A DNA stretch of 64,000 nt from Fructobacillus broussonetiae (GCF_018437275.1 NZ_JAAMFK010000001.1:124001-188000); one strand, 5' to 3'; counted from the stretch's first letter, positions 22,950 to 32,090 are shown. Notes: generated by a model not told the origin, from the letters alone. Made by a program: numbers and translations.

Positions 22950-24631
22950 TGTCAGAACAAAAATTTGGGGCCGATATCGTCACCCAGTCACTCATTAACC
23001 ATGACGTCGACATTGCTTTTGGAATTCCTGGAGCAAAGATTGACCGTTTGTTCGAACGTTTTGATCACCCACAAGCTGGTCAAAAGACGCCAAAGCTTTT
23101 GGTTGCCCGTCACGAACAAAACGCCGCATTCATGGCCCAAGCCTTTTCACGTATCACGGGTAAGACCGGTGTTGTTGTGGCAACGTCAGGACCTGGGGTT
23201 GGAAACTTGGTTACTGGTTTGATGACCGCTACTGCCGAAAACGATGCCGTTTTGGCCATCGGTGGACAAGTGCCACGTAAGGATTTGAACCGTTTGACGC
23301 ACCAGTCAACGGACTCCGTATCATTGTTTAAGTCCATTACAAACTACTCAGCCGAAATCCAAGACGCAAACAACATCTCAGAAATCATCGCAAACGCCTT
23401 TGCGGCCGCTAATGGTCCAAAGAAGGGTGCAGCATTCGTTTCATTGCCACAGGACGTGGACGATGCACCGGTTTCAATCGATGCTTTGCCAGAAGTTCCA
23501 GCCGCTAAACAAGGTCCTGCTTCACTTGCAGACTTGAAGTGGTTGGCAGAACAAATCAAGAACGCTGAATTGCCAGTCTTGCTCGTTGGTGCCCGTGGTT
23601 CTGACGACGCAACGGTCGAAGCGTTGCACGCCCTCTTGGGTGATACTAAGTTGCCAGTTGTTGAAACGTTCCAGGGAGCAGGGGTTATCTCACGTGACTT
23701 GGAAGAAGATTCATACTTCGGTCGTATCGGTTTGTTCCGTAACCAAACGGGTGACAAGTTGTTGTCAAAGTCTGACCTCGTTGTGACGGTTGGATACGAC
23801 GCCATCGAATACGAACCACGTAACTGGAACAAGGAAAACACCTTGAACATCGTGGCCTTGGACACGGTTGCTGTCGAAATCGACAACAACTACGTTCCAA
23901 AGCGTCAATTGGTTGGAGACTTGGCACAAAGCTTGTCAATCTTGGCTGATGACATCAAGGGATACGAAATCCCAGCCGCTGGTAAAGCTGTTTTGAAGGA
24001 AATGAAGGCTGACTTGGAAGCTGCTTCAAAGCCAACTTACACGCCAGCTGAAGCTCACTTGAACCACCCATTGGACGTTGTGGAAGCCATCCAAGCCCAC
24101 GTAACGGACGACATGACGGTTTCAACTGATATCGGTTCACACTACATCTGGATGGCCCGCCACTTTAAGTCATACGTGGCTCGTCACTTCTTGATCTCAA
24201 ACGGTATGCAAACGCTTGGTGTTGGTTTGCCATGGGCCATGACGGCCGCAATGGTACGTCCAAACGCCAAGTCAGTTTCAGTTTCTGGTGACGGAGGATT
24301 CTTCTTCTCAGCCATGGAATTGGAAACGGCTGTTCGTTTGAACTTGGATACGGTTCACATCGTATGGAACGACAACGCTCACTACGACATGGTTAAGTTC
24401 CAAGAAGAAATGAAGTACGGTGAATGTGCCGGTGTTAAGTTCGGTAACATAGACCTTGTAAAGTACGCTGAAAGTTTCGGTGCCAAGGGATTGCGTGTTG
24501 AATCACCTGATCAATTGAACGCCGTCTTGGACGAAGCCTTCGCAACGCACGGTCCAGTTGTTGTGGACGTGCCAGTTGACTACACGCACAACTACGAATT
24601 GGGTTCACAATTGATTGAATCTGAAGGATAA
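22949..24631 (+). CDS. alsS: Catabolic acetolactate synthase (AlsS)
   Basis: 560 residues of the TPP-dependent enzyme family. The catalytic Glu is in RHEQNAAFMA (Glu56), and the TPP/Mg site is GDGGFFFSAMELETAVRLNLD...WND. The close match of length and the lack of a nearby small subunit indicate the catabolic, FAD-independent AlsS rather than biosynthetic IlvB. It joins two pyruvates to acetolactate for AldB. Codons are strongly biased to a favoured set (GGT, AAC, CCA, TCA), as expected for a highly expressed gene. Confidence 0.95.
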   Translation: MSEQKFGADIVTQSLINHDVDIAFGIPGAKIDRLFERFDHPQAGQKTPKLLVARHEQNAAFMAQAFSRITGKTGVVVATSGPGVGNLVTGLMTATAENDAVLAIGGQVPRKDLNRLTHQSTDSVSLFKSITNYSAEIQDANNISEIIANAFAAANGPKKGAAFVSLPQDVDDAPVSIDALPEVPAAKQGPASLADLKWLAEQIKNAELPVLLVGARGSDDATVEALHALLGDTKLPVVETFQGAGVISRDLEEDSYFGRIGLFRNQTGDKLLSKSDLVVTVGYDAIEYEPRNWNKENTLNIVALDTVAVEIDNNYVPKRQLVGDLAQSLSILADDIKGYEIPAAGKAVLKEMKADLEAASKPTYTPAEAHLNHPLDVVEAIQAHVTDDMTVSTDIGSHYIWMARHFKSYVARHFLISNGMQTLGVGLPWAMTAAMVRPNAKSVSVSGDGGFFFSAMELETAVRLNLDTVHIVWNDNAHYDMVKFQEEMKYGECAGVKFGNIDLVKYAESFGAKGLRVESPDQLNAVLDEAFATHGPVVVDVPVDYTHNYELGSQLIESEG

Positions 24632-24640
24632 TAAACGAAT

Positions 24641-24670
24641 AAGCTCGCCTCGTATGAGACGGGCTTTTTT
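24641..24670 (+). terminator. Terminator after alsS
   Basis: AAGC-CG-CTC / GAG-CG-GCTTTTTT hairpin. Confidence 0.8.
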
Positions 24671-24818
24671 ATTATGGATTTTATAGCCGGTAAAGTCGCA
24701 CCCGTACCGGGGCGAAAACGTGGGAATTGTTTTAAAACTTTTCCTGTTTTTAAGAGACGGTTAGCGCTGCCAATGTCTAATAAAGGGCAGTAGACGTGGG
24801 CCTGGTTCGCTTTTGACT

Positions 24819-24847
24819 TTGCCAAAGCCAAGAAGAGGTGGGATAAT
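24819..24847 (+). promoter_or_regulatory. Promoter of alcohol dehydrogenase gene
   Basis: -35 TTGCCA (24819-24824), 17-base spacer, -10 GATAAT (24842-24847). Confidence 0.6.
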
Positions 24848-24893
24848 GGACGCAACGTAAACGTTCGAATGAAACCACATAAGGAGGATTTTC

Positions 24894-25925
24894 ATGAAAG
24901 CAGCAGTATTTGTTAAGCCTGGCCAAGTCGAGATGCAAGAAATCGACAAACCAACGATTCAGGGACCAAAGGATGCCGTCATCAAGACGGTTCGTGCCTC
25001 GGTCTGTGGTTCAGACCTCTGGTTCTTCCGTGGCTTGTCTGACCGCAAGTCAGGCGCTCAGGTCGGGCACGAAGCCATCGGAATCGTCGAAGAAGTCGGC
25101 TCTGGCGTAACGAACGTGAAACCCGGGGACTTCGTCATCGCACCGTTCACGCACGGTTGTGGGGAATGCCAGGCCTGCCTCGCTGGCTTCGACGGCGACT
25201 GCTTGGACCCAGAGAAGTCAGGCTCAACGGGTTACCAGGCCGAATACATCGGCTACAAGAACGCCGACTGGTCACTCGTGAAATTGCCTGGCCAACCCGA
25301 TGATTATACGGACGACCAGCTCAAATCATTCATGACTTTGTCAGATGTAATGGCGACTGGTTACCACGCCGCCTTTACCGCTGAGGTGAAGAAGGGTGAC
25401 ACGGTCGTTGTCATGGGTGACGGTGCTGTCGGCCTCTGTGCCGTTTTGTCAGCCAAGTTGCTTGGCGCCAAGCGAATCATCTTGATGTCACGACACGCTG
25501 ACCGTCAAGCCATCGGAAAGGAATTCGGTGCAACCGACATCGTTGAAGAACGTGACCAAGCAGGAATCGACCACGTTATGGAACTGACGGGTGCTTGTGC
25601 GGACGCCGTGCTTGAATGTGTTGGAACAGAACAAGCCGTTGCCACTGCCGTTAAGCTCGGTCGTCCAGGTGCCATTGTTGGGCGCGTTGGAATCCCTCAG
25701 GATCCAATGATGAACACGAATGAGTTGTTCTTCAAGAACATCGGTTTGCGTGGTGGAATCGCAGCCGTTACAACGTACGACCGCGGATCTTTGCTCAAGG
25801 CCGTTTTGGATGGTGAAATCAATCCTGGTAAGGTCTTTACCAAGCAGTTTGAATTGAAGGACATTCAAAAGGCCTACGAGGCAATGGACAAGCGTGAAGC
25901 AATTAAGTCATTGTTAGTGTTTTAA
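24894..25925 (+). CDS. Zinc-dependent alcohol dehydrogenase family protein
   Basis: 343 residues of the medium-chain dehydrogenase/reductase family. SVCGSDLW holds the catalytic zinc Cys and GHEAIG the His. HGCGECQACLAGFDGDC holds the structural-zinc cysteines. MGDGAVGLCAVLSAKLLGA is the NAD(P)-binding motif. The substrate is unknown; the acetoin genes next door make an acetoin/butanediol role possible but unproven, because it has its own promoter. A damaged copy lies at 38853-39845. The start follows AAGGAGGA. Confidence 0.88.
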   Translation: MKAAVFVKPGQVEMQEIDKPTIQGPKDAVIKTVRASVCGSDLWFFRGLSDRKSGAQVGHEAIGIVEEVGSGVTNVKPGDFVIAPFTHGCGECQACLAGFDGDCLDPEKSGSTGYQAEYIGYKNADWSLVKLPGQPDDYTDDQLKSFMTLSDVMATGYHAAFTAEVKKGDTVVVMGDGAVGLCAVLSAKLLGAKRIILMSRHADRQAIGKEFGATDIVEERDQAGIDHVMELTGACADAVLECVGTEQAVATAVKLGRPGAIVGRVGIPQDPMMNTNELFFKNIGLRGGIAAVTTYDRGSLLKAVLDGEINPGKVFTKQFELKDIQKAYEAMDKREAIKSLLVF

Positions 25926-25942
25926 AGCGTTGATTAAATAAG

Positions 25943-25974
25943 AAAAAGCAGCCCCTTTAGGAGGTTGCTTTTTT
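25943..25974. terminator. Terminator between adh and GNAT genes
   Basis: AAAAAGCA-CC / GG-TGCTTTTTT hairpin between converging genes. Confidence 0.7.
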
Positions 25975-26533
25975 AGATTAGTTTTGAGAAGGGAATGAAC
26001 GGGGCAGGCTCTTGCTGCGGTTTCTCTGCTTGGGTGGCAGCTTGTCGACCAATCACCTTCTTCAGCCAGTAAGTGCCAATCCATTTTCCGTTTTTAAAGC
26101 CAATATCATCGAACTTCGCAGTGATTTCATAGCCCATGTGCTGGTGGAAAGCGATACTATTTTCGTTTTCTGAGGTCACACAAGCTGTAACGTTCACCAC
26201 GTTTTGCTGCTTTAAAATATCCTCGATTGTTTCGTACAATCGCCGGCCAACGCCTTTCCCTTGAGCGTCTTTTCCTATGTACACTGATACTTCAGATGAC
26301 CATTGGTAAGCCTTTCGTTCGCCGTATGGATGTGCATAGGCGTAACCGAGAATGTGATCGTTTTCGATGGAAACGAGATAGGGATAGTTGGGTAAGATTG
26401 CCTGAATGCGCTGCTGAAAATCTTGTACAGATGGCACTTCGTATTCGAAACTCGTCGTGCTGTTTTCAATATGTGGACGGTAGATTTCTAATAGTTTGTC
26501 GGCGTCTTCTGGACTGGCTGTTCGAATTTGCAT
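25973..26533 (-). CDS. GNAT N-acetyltransferase (phosphinothricin acetyltransferase-like)
   Basis: 186 residues. The acetyl-CoA motif reads VSVYIGKDAQGKGVGRRLYE, preceded by YAHPYGERKAYQWS and followed by CVTSENENSIAFHQHMGY, the pattern of the Pat/MnaT subgroup that acetylates phosphinothricin, methionine sulfone or similar amino-acid analogues. The physiological substrate is unknown. A Pro/Gln-rich C-terminal tail of about 20 residues is an unusual addition. Monocistronic on the minus strand, start after GGAGG. Confidence 0.85.
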   Translation of the reverse strand: MQIRTASPEDADKLLEIYRPHIENSTTSFEYEVPSVQDFQQRIQAILPNYPYLVSIENDHILGYAYAHPYGERKAYQWSSEVSVYIGKDAQGKGVGRRLYETIEDILKQQNVVNVTACVTSENENSIAFHQHMGYEITAKFDDIGFKNGKWIGTYWLKKVIGRQAATQAEKPQQEPAPFIPFSKLI

Positions 26534-26731
26534 GTTGGCCTCCTAATAGAAAAGTGTTGTTGAAGCGAACCGGTTTTATTTCGCTCTATTGATTAAACAA
26601 AAGGATAGCATAGTTTTCATTTTTTGTTTTGAAAAATGAGAGATAAATTCACATTCTGTTTTAAAAGGCTATTTATCAATGTTTTTATCTTCACTGTTAA
26701 TGTTTATTTTTAATATTTTTATCATTTTGTG
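26534..26731. other. AT-rich divergent intergenic region
   Basis: About 200 bases between the GNAT gene and the T-box promoter, strongly AT-rich; no gene recognised. Confidence 0.4.
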
Positions 26732-26760
26732 TTGACAAGGTGATTTTATACTGCTATTCT
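26732..26760 (+). promoter_or_regulatory. Promoter of the T-box operon
   Basis: -35 TTGACA (26732-26737), 17-base spacer, -10 TATTCT (26755-26760). Confidence 0.75.
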
Positions 26761-26766
26761 TTGTGT

Positions 26767-27038
26767 ATCGAACAGCGACAGGAAGAGTAAAAAGCAGCGG
26801 TTCCACAGGGAGTCAACGGTTAGTGAAAGTTGACGTACTTAAGCTTTTGAAAATGGTCCTTGAGTTCTTAGTGAAGGTGAGCAACTTGTTAGCCAACACC
26901 GGGTGCGCCCGTTATCGCGTCAGGGTATCGCTTTTTTAGCCGTACCTATCGAGTAGGAAGTAGTGATGCTTTCTAGAATTCAGGGTGGTAACACGATTTT
27001 AGTCGTCCCGTAGTCTTTTGACTACGGGACTTTTTTTA
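26767..27038 (+). ncRNA. T-box leader (probably methionine-specific)
   Basis: The T-box core AGGGTGGTAACACG (26982-26995) precedes a terminator GTCCCGTAGTC/GACTACGGGAC plus T-tract (27006-27038). Stem I has AGTA on the 5' side and TTGAAAATGGTCC on the 3' side; reading one base after GAA gives ATG (26853-26855) as specifier. TGGT in the T-box matches a tRNA ending ACCA. The T-box is firm; the Met assignment is tentative, because AAA or AAT are possible in other registers. Confidence 0.9.
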
Positions 27039-27180
27039 TTGCCCAAATTTAAGAAAGGTAAGGGGAGAAGGAATAAAAGAGACGGCCTAGGGTACTGCTT
27101 TGAACCAGCCGTCAAATAATAAACATCTAGGTTAAGAGAGTAACGATAAAAGACATACAAAATGTGTAGAGGAGTACAAC

Positions 27181-28404
27181 ATGACAACAAGAGATTTATC
27201 ACAGGAAGTAGTGGCTGTCTTAGGAGCTGGAGCAGTGGGACGTTCATTAGCAGCCGACTGTAAGCTAGCAGGAAACACGGTTCGTCTTTACGATTTACCA
27301 GAATTTGCCAAAGAATCATTGAAGGACTTGGACAAGTCAGGAATTGAGGTTGAAGGGTTCGAATGGAACAAGTACAACTTCCGTCGATCAGGAGTCGCAC
27401 ACTTTGACCTCGTCACAGACGATTTAGAAAAGGCTTTGGATGGCGCACAACTTGTTATCGTTGCCGTCCCATCAATCGGACACGATGCTTTCTTCAAGAA
27501 ACTTGCACCGGCCTTAAAGGACGGACAAATCGTCCACATTCTGCCAGACAACTTCGGGTCATTGAAGCTTCGTAAGGAGCTTCGTCAGATTAAAAGCGAA
27601 GTGAAGGTGATTATCGGGGGCTGGTCAAGTACACCATACGGAACACGAATCGTGAAGCAAGCCGGAATTGATTCCAAGCGGGTGTTCTTCCGCTACCGTG
27701 CCATCTCCTTGCGTGGTGCAGCGTTGCCATCAGCTGATCAAGAGGAATTCTTGGAAAGCTCAAAGCGATTGGGGTGCTTTGATTCCGTAACATTCGGTGA
27801 TGGGGCTGACAGCGGTGACACGGTCTTGGACATTGGCTTCTCAAACGTGAACCCAACCTTGCACTGTCCGGGTTCAATTCTCGGTGCAGCCGTAATAAAA
27901 AACTACGGACGCGTCTTTGGTGGAAACGACAAGTCAGACTTCTCCATCTATTCACACGTTTACACCGAATCTGTCTCAGAAGTTCAGTATTCCTTCTACC
28001 AAGAAGAGGAGCAATTGGCCAAGAAAATTGGGGTCGACATGCAACACTATCCTAAGGAAACGTTCTTCTCTCGTTCGAACATCCTGGGTCCCGAATACAT
28101 GGGTGACGGTTCCTTCTCTTCATTCGACGAGCAATTTGAAATGGCCTTTGGAACTGGTCCGTTCGACATCCAAAACCGCTACGTGACCGAAGACATTCCG
28201 GTTGGTTGCCACATCTACCATGAACTTGGTAAGAAGTTTGGTATTCAAACGCCGGTCATCGACAGTATCATTACGCTCGGTTCTGCGATGCTCCAACGGA
28301 ACTTCTACGACGAAGGGGTGACGCTTGACGACCTCGGCATCGGTCACTTGAACCAGCAAGAATTGTTGTATTATTTGAAAGTGGGTACCTACAAAGCCAA
28401 CTGA
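27181..28404 (+). CDS. NAD/NADP octopine (opine) dehydrogenase family protein
   Basis: 407 residues. The N-terminal Rossmann fold has VVAVLGAGAVGRSLAADC. The C-terminal octopine-dehydrogenase domain (PF02317) has SNVNPTLHCPG and EDIPVGCHIYHELGKKFGIQTPVIDSIITLGS. The family joins an amino acid and a 2-oxo acid reductively to form an opine, or runs the reverse. It is the first gene after the T-box, so its product should be tied to one amino acid, probably methionine. The following genes are a racemase-like protein, a MetQ-like protein and a peptidase. The exact reaction is not known. Confidence 0.85.
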   Translation: MTTRDLSQEVVAVLGAGAVGRSLAADCKLAGNTVRLYDLPEFAKESLKDLDKSGIEVEGFEWNKYNFRRSGVAHFDLVTDDLEKALDGAQLVIVAVPSIGHDAFFKKLAPALKDGQIVHILPDNFGSLKLRKELRQIKSEVKVIIGGWSSTPYGTRIVKQAGIDSKRVFFRYRAISLRGAALPSADQEEFLESSKRLGCFDSVTFGDGADSGDTVLDIGFSNVNPTLHCPGSILGAAVIKNYGRVFGGNDKSDFSIYSHVYTESVSEVQYSFYQEEEQLAKKIGVDMQHYPKETFFSRSNILGPEYMGDGSFSSFDEQFEMAFGTGPFDIQNRYVTEDIPVGCHIYHELGKKFGIQTPVIDSIITLGSAMLQRNFYDEGVTLDDLGIGHLNQQELLYYLKVGTYKAN

Positions 28405-28416
28405 AAGGAGTCTTAA

Positions 28417-29130
28417 ATGACGAATAACTATCAGAATAACTGCCATTCGTTTGCTGGCTACACCATCGGTATTTTGGCCCCAAACTTGGACTACGAAAAG
28501 ACGGTCGGAAACGTGGCCAACGCCAATACCTTTGATTTCCCAGTGTTATACGAAATCGTCGACATTGACTTGGAACTACTCTTTAAGGGTGATGCGTCAT
28601 TAAACGAAACTATCGTTTCTGCAGCAAAGAAATTGGAAGAAGCAGGTGTTCGGGCCATCATCGGTGCTTGCGGTTTCTTCGCACACTTCCAGGACGTTTT
28701 GAAGAATAACGTTAACATACCAGTCTTCACGTCAAGCTTGTTGCAGGTGCCGTTGATTGAAAGCTCACTGGCATCTGACCAAAAGATTGCAGTGTTTGCA
28801 GCAAACGGTGAGAACATCAAGAAGGCCTTGAGCGCCACTGGAAATCACAACGTCGACCGCTACGTTTTAGTCGACGTTACACAGTTAGATGAGTTTTCAC
28901 CCATTCGTTACGGTGTAAAGACGTTGGATAATCATGCTTTGGAGGTCGCTTTAGCCGATTTGGCAAAGAAGACCGTGGAAGCTGATCCAAGCATCGGTGC
29001 TGTGTTATTGGAATGCAGTGATCTGCCACCGTATGCCAAAGCGGTGCAGGAGAAAACGGGCTTGTCCGTCTTTGACTTCAACACCCTCATCAACTTCGTC
29101 CACCAGGCAGTGGACCAACGACATTATTAA
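28417..29130 (+). CDS. Aspartate/glutamate racemase family protein
   Basis: 237 residues of the Asp/Glu/hydantoin racemase superfamily. Two catalytic cysteines are in place: Cys85 in IIGACGFFAHFQ and Cys200 in LLECSDLPPYAK. The length and the AHFQ/PPYA patterns are closer to the Asp/Glu/hydantoin branch than to MurI, so a cell-wall role is unlikely. It sits 12 bases after the opine dehydrogenase gene with AAAGGAG. A racemase plus an opine dehydrogenase suggests chemistry on a D- or L-amino acid that feeds opine formation or release. Confidence 0.8.
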   Translation: MTNNYQNNCHSFAGYTIGILAPNLDYEKTVGNVANANTFDFPVLYEIVDIDLELLFKGDASLNETIVSAAKKLEEAGVRAIIGACGFFAHFQDVLKNNVNIPVFTSSLLQVPLIESSLASDQKIAVFAANGENIKKALSATGNHNVDRYVLVDVTQLDEFSPIRYGVKTLDNHALEVALADLAKKTVEADPSIGAVLLECSDLPPYAKAVQEKTGLSVFDFNTLINFVHQAVDQRHY

Positions 29131-29160
29131 ACAAAAAGTATAGGAAAAGAGAATAATAAA

Positions 29161-30000
29161 ATGAGCAAAATTGCTAAAATTATCACAGCAGCAATCGTAC
29201 TAATCGGGGTCGGTTATTTCAGTTTCGGTCACCACGAAAAGGCGTCAGGAAATGAAACATTGACCGTCGGCATCATGTCAGGTGACAAGCGGACCGACGA
29301 ACAGTGGGACATCATCAAGAAGAACGCTAAGAAGGAAGGCTTGGATTTGAAGATCAAGACTTTCACGGACTACACGCAACCAAACGCGGCTTTGACGTCG
29401 GGTGATATCGATGCCAACGCTTTCCAGCACTACATCTTCTTGAACGACTGGAACAAGACGCACAAGTCTGATATCGTGCCCGTTGCGGATACGATTGCCG
29501 TTGCCGGACGTTTGTACTCGAATAAGCACAAGAGCTTGGATGAAATCCCGAACGGCGGAGTTGTGGCCATCTCAAACACAAAAATCACGCAGGGACGTAC
29601 TTTGCTTACATTGCAAGCTGCAGGCTTGATTAAGGTCGACTCAAACGTGAAGGACCCAACCTTGAAGGACATCACGGAAAACCCTAAGAACCTGCAATTC
29701 AAGGAATTGGGAACGGATCAACTCGTTCGTGTCTTGCCCGAAGTTGATTTGGCATCCCCAGATTCCAGCTTCATCGTTGGAGCCGGTCGCAGCATCAAGG
29801 ATGCCATCTGGGTTCGTCCGTTGGACAAGAGCCAACACGACGGTGTGAACATTATTGCCACGACGAAGAAGAAGGCTAAGAGCGATGCCATCAAGAAGTT
29901 CATCAAGGCTTACCAACAAAAGAACGTGGCAGACTACATCGATAACAAGTCTGGTACTGGTGAAGTAGCCGTTTGGGATGACCCTGCATTCAAGAAATAA
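29161..30000 (+). CDS. MetQ/NlpA-like substrate-binding protein with TM anchor (second)
   Basis: 279 residues. Like the protein at 8384-9205 it starts with an uncleaved hydrophobic segment ending GVGYFSFG, with no lipobox cysteine. NlpA/MetQ features: LTVGIMSGDKRTDEQWD, DIDANAFQHYIFLNDWN, VVAISNTKITQGRTLLTLQAAGL. It lies in the T-box operon without ABC ATPase or permease genes, so it must use a transporter encoded elsewhere or act as an orphan binder. If the T-box reads Met, the ligand may be methionine, a Met derivative or the opine. Confidence 0.85.
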   Translation: MSKIAKIITAAIVLIGVGYFSFGHHEKASGNETLTVGIMSGDKRTDEQWDIIKKNAKKEGLDLKIKTFTDYTQPNAALTSGDIDANAFQHYIFLNDWNKTHKSDIVPVADTIAVAGRLYSNKHKSLDEIPNGGVVAISNTKITQGRTLLTLQAAGLIKVDSNVKDPTLKDITENPKNLQFKELGTDQLVRVLPEVDLASPDSSFIVGAGRSIKDAIWVRPLDKSQHDGVNIIATTKKKAKSDAIKKFIKAYQQKNVADYIDNKSGTGEVAVWDDPAFKK

Positions 30001-30032
30001 TTTGCGTTAAACTAGTAGACAGGAGGTGTCGC

Positions 30033-31979
30033 ATGGTTAATGGCGTACAAATCAACGATTTATATTCATTAAAGAGTCTGACCCAGCCCGTATCGGTCGG
30101 TAACAATGTCTATTTCTTGGCCAATCGTTTAGATAAGGAAAAAGACGACTATCAATCTGATATTTACTGTCTTGATAGCAAAGGGAATGTCAGTGCACTT
30201 ACTAAAAACGGACTAAATACGGACTTAATCGCATCACATGACAGCCTGTTTTACCGTCATCAAGGCAAGGACGGTGTCTTTCAAATCGTCCAGCATCATT
30301 TGACTGACAATACGCATGAAATCATTACGCATGGTGATTCCGTTCAACAGATTGTTTTAAATAAAGGACAAAACACCATCTTTTATAAGACAGTTCGAGA
30401 GGGAAATGACTTAGATGATCTGGGTATTCGTCATGTGACTCGTGTCCAAAACAGTGCCGATGGGGTGGGGTGGTTGCCTGAAAGCAACACTTACTCCTTG
30501 AACCGATTGAATCTCACGTCTGGACAAACGGAAACGCTCTTAAACAAGAACGTTGATTTCAGCTTAAAGGCTGTTGACGAAAAGGGCGCTTCTGTCTTGT
30601 ACATTAAGGCACCTGAGCCTCAATCCGATACGGAATTGGTCGATGCGCGTGGTGTTTACCGCTATGACTTTGAGACAAAGCAAGAAGAATTGATTACGGA
30701 AGCCATTCCTGAAGGCCTCTTCACCGATGCTTTGTTCTCACCAGATAACAAACAAATCGCCATTATTGGTTCAACTTATAAGGACTATTCAGCAACCGCT
30801 AACCAGTTGTTTGTCTACGATGTAGAAAGCAAGAAGCTGACGAATGTGAGCCCAAGTGAAGACTTAGATATCGGTTACGGACACAACGTGGATAGTGATT
30901 TGAACCGAAATCGTTCATTCTTGGGCGGACGTTGGTTAGCTGATGGACGTTATTTGTTCCAAGCATACAAGCGTGGTCACAGCCAACTGTATATCTGGGA
31001 TGGTAAGAGTTGCCATCTTATTGATAACAAGAAACGGGACGTCTATGACTTTAGCATCATTGACGATAAAAGCATTTTGATTGCGACATCAACGCCAGAA
31101 AAGGCGTCGGAATTGAAGCACTTGAACTTGGCTTCGGACCAGGAAGAGCTGCTTTATAACGCCAATGAGGAATATGAGGAAAACCATCGCTACGCTGAAG
31201 TCGAGAAGTTCTCGTACGCCTCAAAGGACCAGCTCGTTGCCATTGATGGTTGGTTGACTAAGGCGAAGACGGATAAGAAACAAGCACCACTGATTTTGTA
31301 CATTCATGGAGGTCCGCACGCCACCTATGGTGATACGTTCTTTCATGAATTCCAGGCATTGGCTAACGCCGGTTTCAACGTGCTATACACGAATCCACGC
31401 GGCTCGTTGACGTACGGCAACGACTTTGCCACAGCGGTCATGGGTCATTACGGTGAAGTTGATTACGATGACGTGATGGCGGGTGTGGATTACGTTCTGG
31501 ACCAATACGGCGATATCATCGATCAGAAACAGCTGTACATCGCTGGTGGATCATACGGTGGCTTCTTGTCTACTTGGGCCATTTCACATACCGACCGCTT
31601 TAAGGCGGCCATTGTGCAACGCCCAGCGATTAACTGGTCGGACTTGTACTTGAACTCAGACATTGGCACTCGTTTTGTGACTTCTGAGCTCGGTTGTGAT
31701 TTGTACAAGGACGAGGGTGCTCCGGCTTACTACTGGGAAAAGTCACCGTTGGCCCATGCCGACAAGATCAAGACGCCAACGCGAATTCAGCACGGTGCCT
31801 TGGACCGTCGCTGTCCAACGAGTGGTAGTCATGCGCTGTTCCGTGCAATTAAGCAGACGGGGACGCCATGTGATTACATCTTATATCCTGATTCATACCA
31901 CGGCTTATCACGTAACGGTAAGCCATCACTCCGTATCCAGCGATTGAAAGACATCGTGGAGTGGTTTGAGAAATATTAG
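30033..31979 (+). CDS. S9 family (acylaminoacyl-peptidase-like) peptidase
   Basis: 648 residues. The N-terminal two thirds is a beta-propeller-type domain. The C-terminal alpha/beta-hydrolase domain has ILYIHGGPHATYGDTFFHEFQ, the nucleophile motif GGSYGGFLSTW (Ser near residue 507), and a final HG pair in DSYHGLS. It is cytoplasmic, with no signal. It cleaves peptides or acyl-amino acids. Last gene of the T-box operon, 33 bases after the MetQ-like gene with AGGAGGTG, followed by a terminator. A broken paralogue lies at 46212-47579. Confidence 0.9.
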   Translation: MVNGVQINDLYSLKSLTQPVSVGNNVYFLANRLDKEKDDYQSDIYCLDSKGNVSALTKNGLNTDLIASHDSLFYRHQGKDGVFQIVQHHLTDNTHEIITHGDSVQQIVLNKGQNTIFYKTVREGNDLDDLGIRHVTRVQNSADGVGWLPESNTYSLNRLNLTSGQTETLLNKNVDFSLKAVDEKGASVLYIKAPEPQSDTELVDARGVYRYDFETKQEELITEAIPEGLFTDALFSPDNKQIAIIGSTYKDYSATANQLFVYDVESKKLTNVSPSEDLDIGYGHNVDSDLNRNRSFLGGRWLADGRYLFQAYKRGHSQLYIWDGKSCHLIDNKKRDVYDFSIIDDKSILIATSTPEKASELKHLNLASDQEELLYNANEEYEENHRYAEVEKFSYASKDQLVAIDGWLTKAKTDKKQAPLILYIHGGPHATYGDTFFHEFQALANAGFNVLYTNPRGSLTYGNDFATAVMGHYGEVDYDDVMAGVDYVLDQYGDIIDQKQLYIAGGSYGGFLSTWAISHTDRFKAAIVQRPAINWSDLYLNSDIGTRFVTSELGCDLYKDEGAPAYYWEKSPLAHADKIKTPTRIQHGALDRRCPTSGSHALFRAIKQTGTPCDYILYPDSYHGLSRNGKPSLRIQRLKDIVEWFEKY

Positions 31980-32000
31980 CCGTTAATCATACTTAATATA

Positions 32001-32034
32001 AAGGACCTGTAATTATTTTTACAGGTCTTTTTTT
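32001..32034 (+). terminator. Terminator of the T-box operon
   Basis: GACCTGTAA / TTACAGGTC hairpin, then seven T. Confidence 0.85.
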
Positions 32035-32053
32035 AATACTTAAAATAGAGCGC

Positions 32054-32090
32054 TTGATAAATAACTAAACATTCAGTTATAATTAATTTA
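32054..32090 (+). promoter_or_regulatory. tetR promoter with operator; leaderless start
   Basis: -35 TTGATA (32054-32059), 18-base spacer, -10 TATAAT (32078-32083). The inverted repeat ATAACT (32061-32066) / AGTTAT (32075-32080) fills the spacer. The expected transcription start falls on the ATG at 32090, and no ribosome site exists, so the mRNA is probably leaderless. Confidence 0.7.

Noticed and set aside
26767-27038. Another amino-acid riboswitch upstream of the opine dehydrogenase
   Set aside because: The AGGGTGGTAACACG core and the following terminator identify a T-box.
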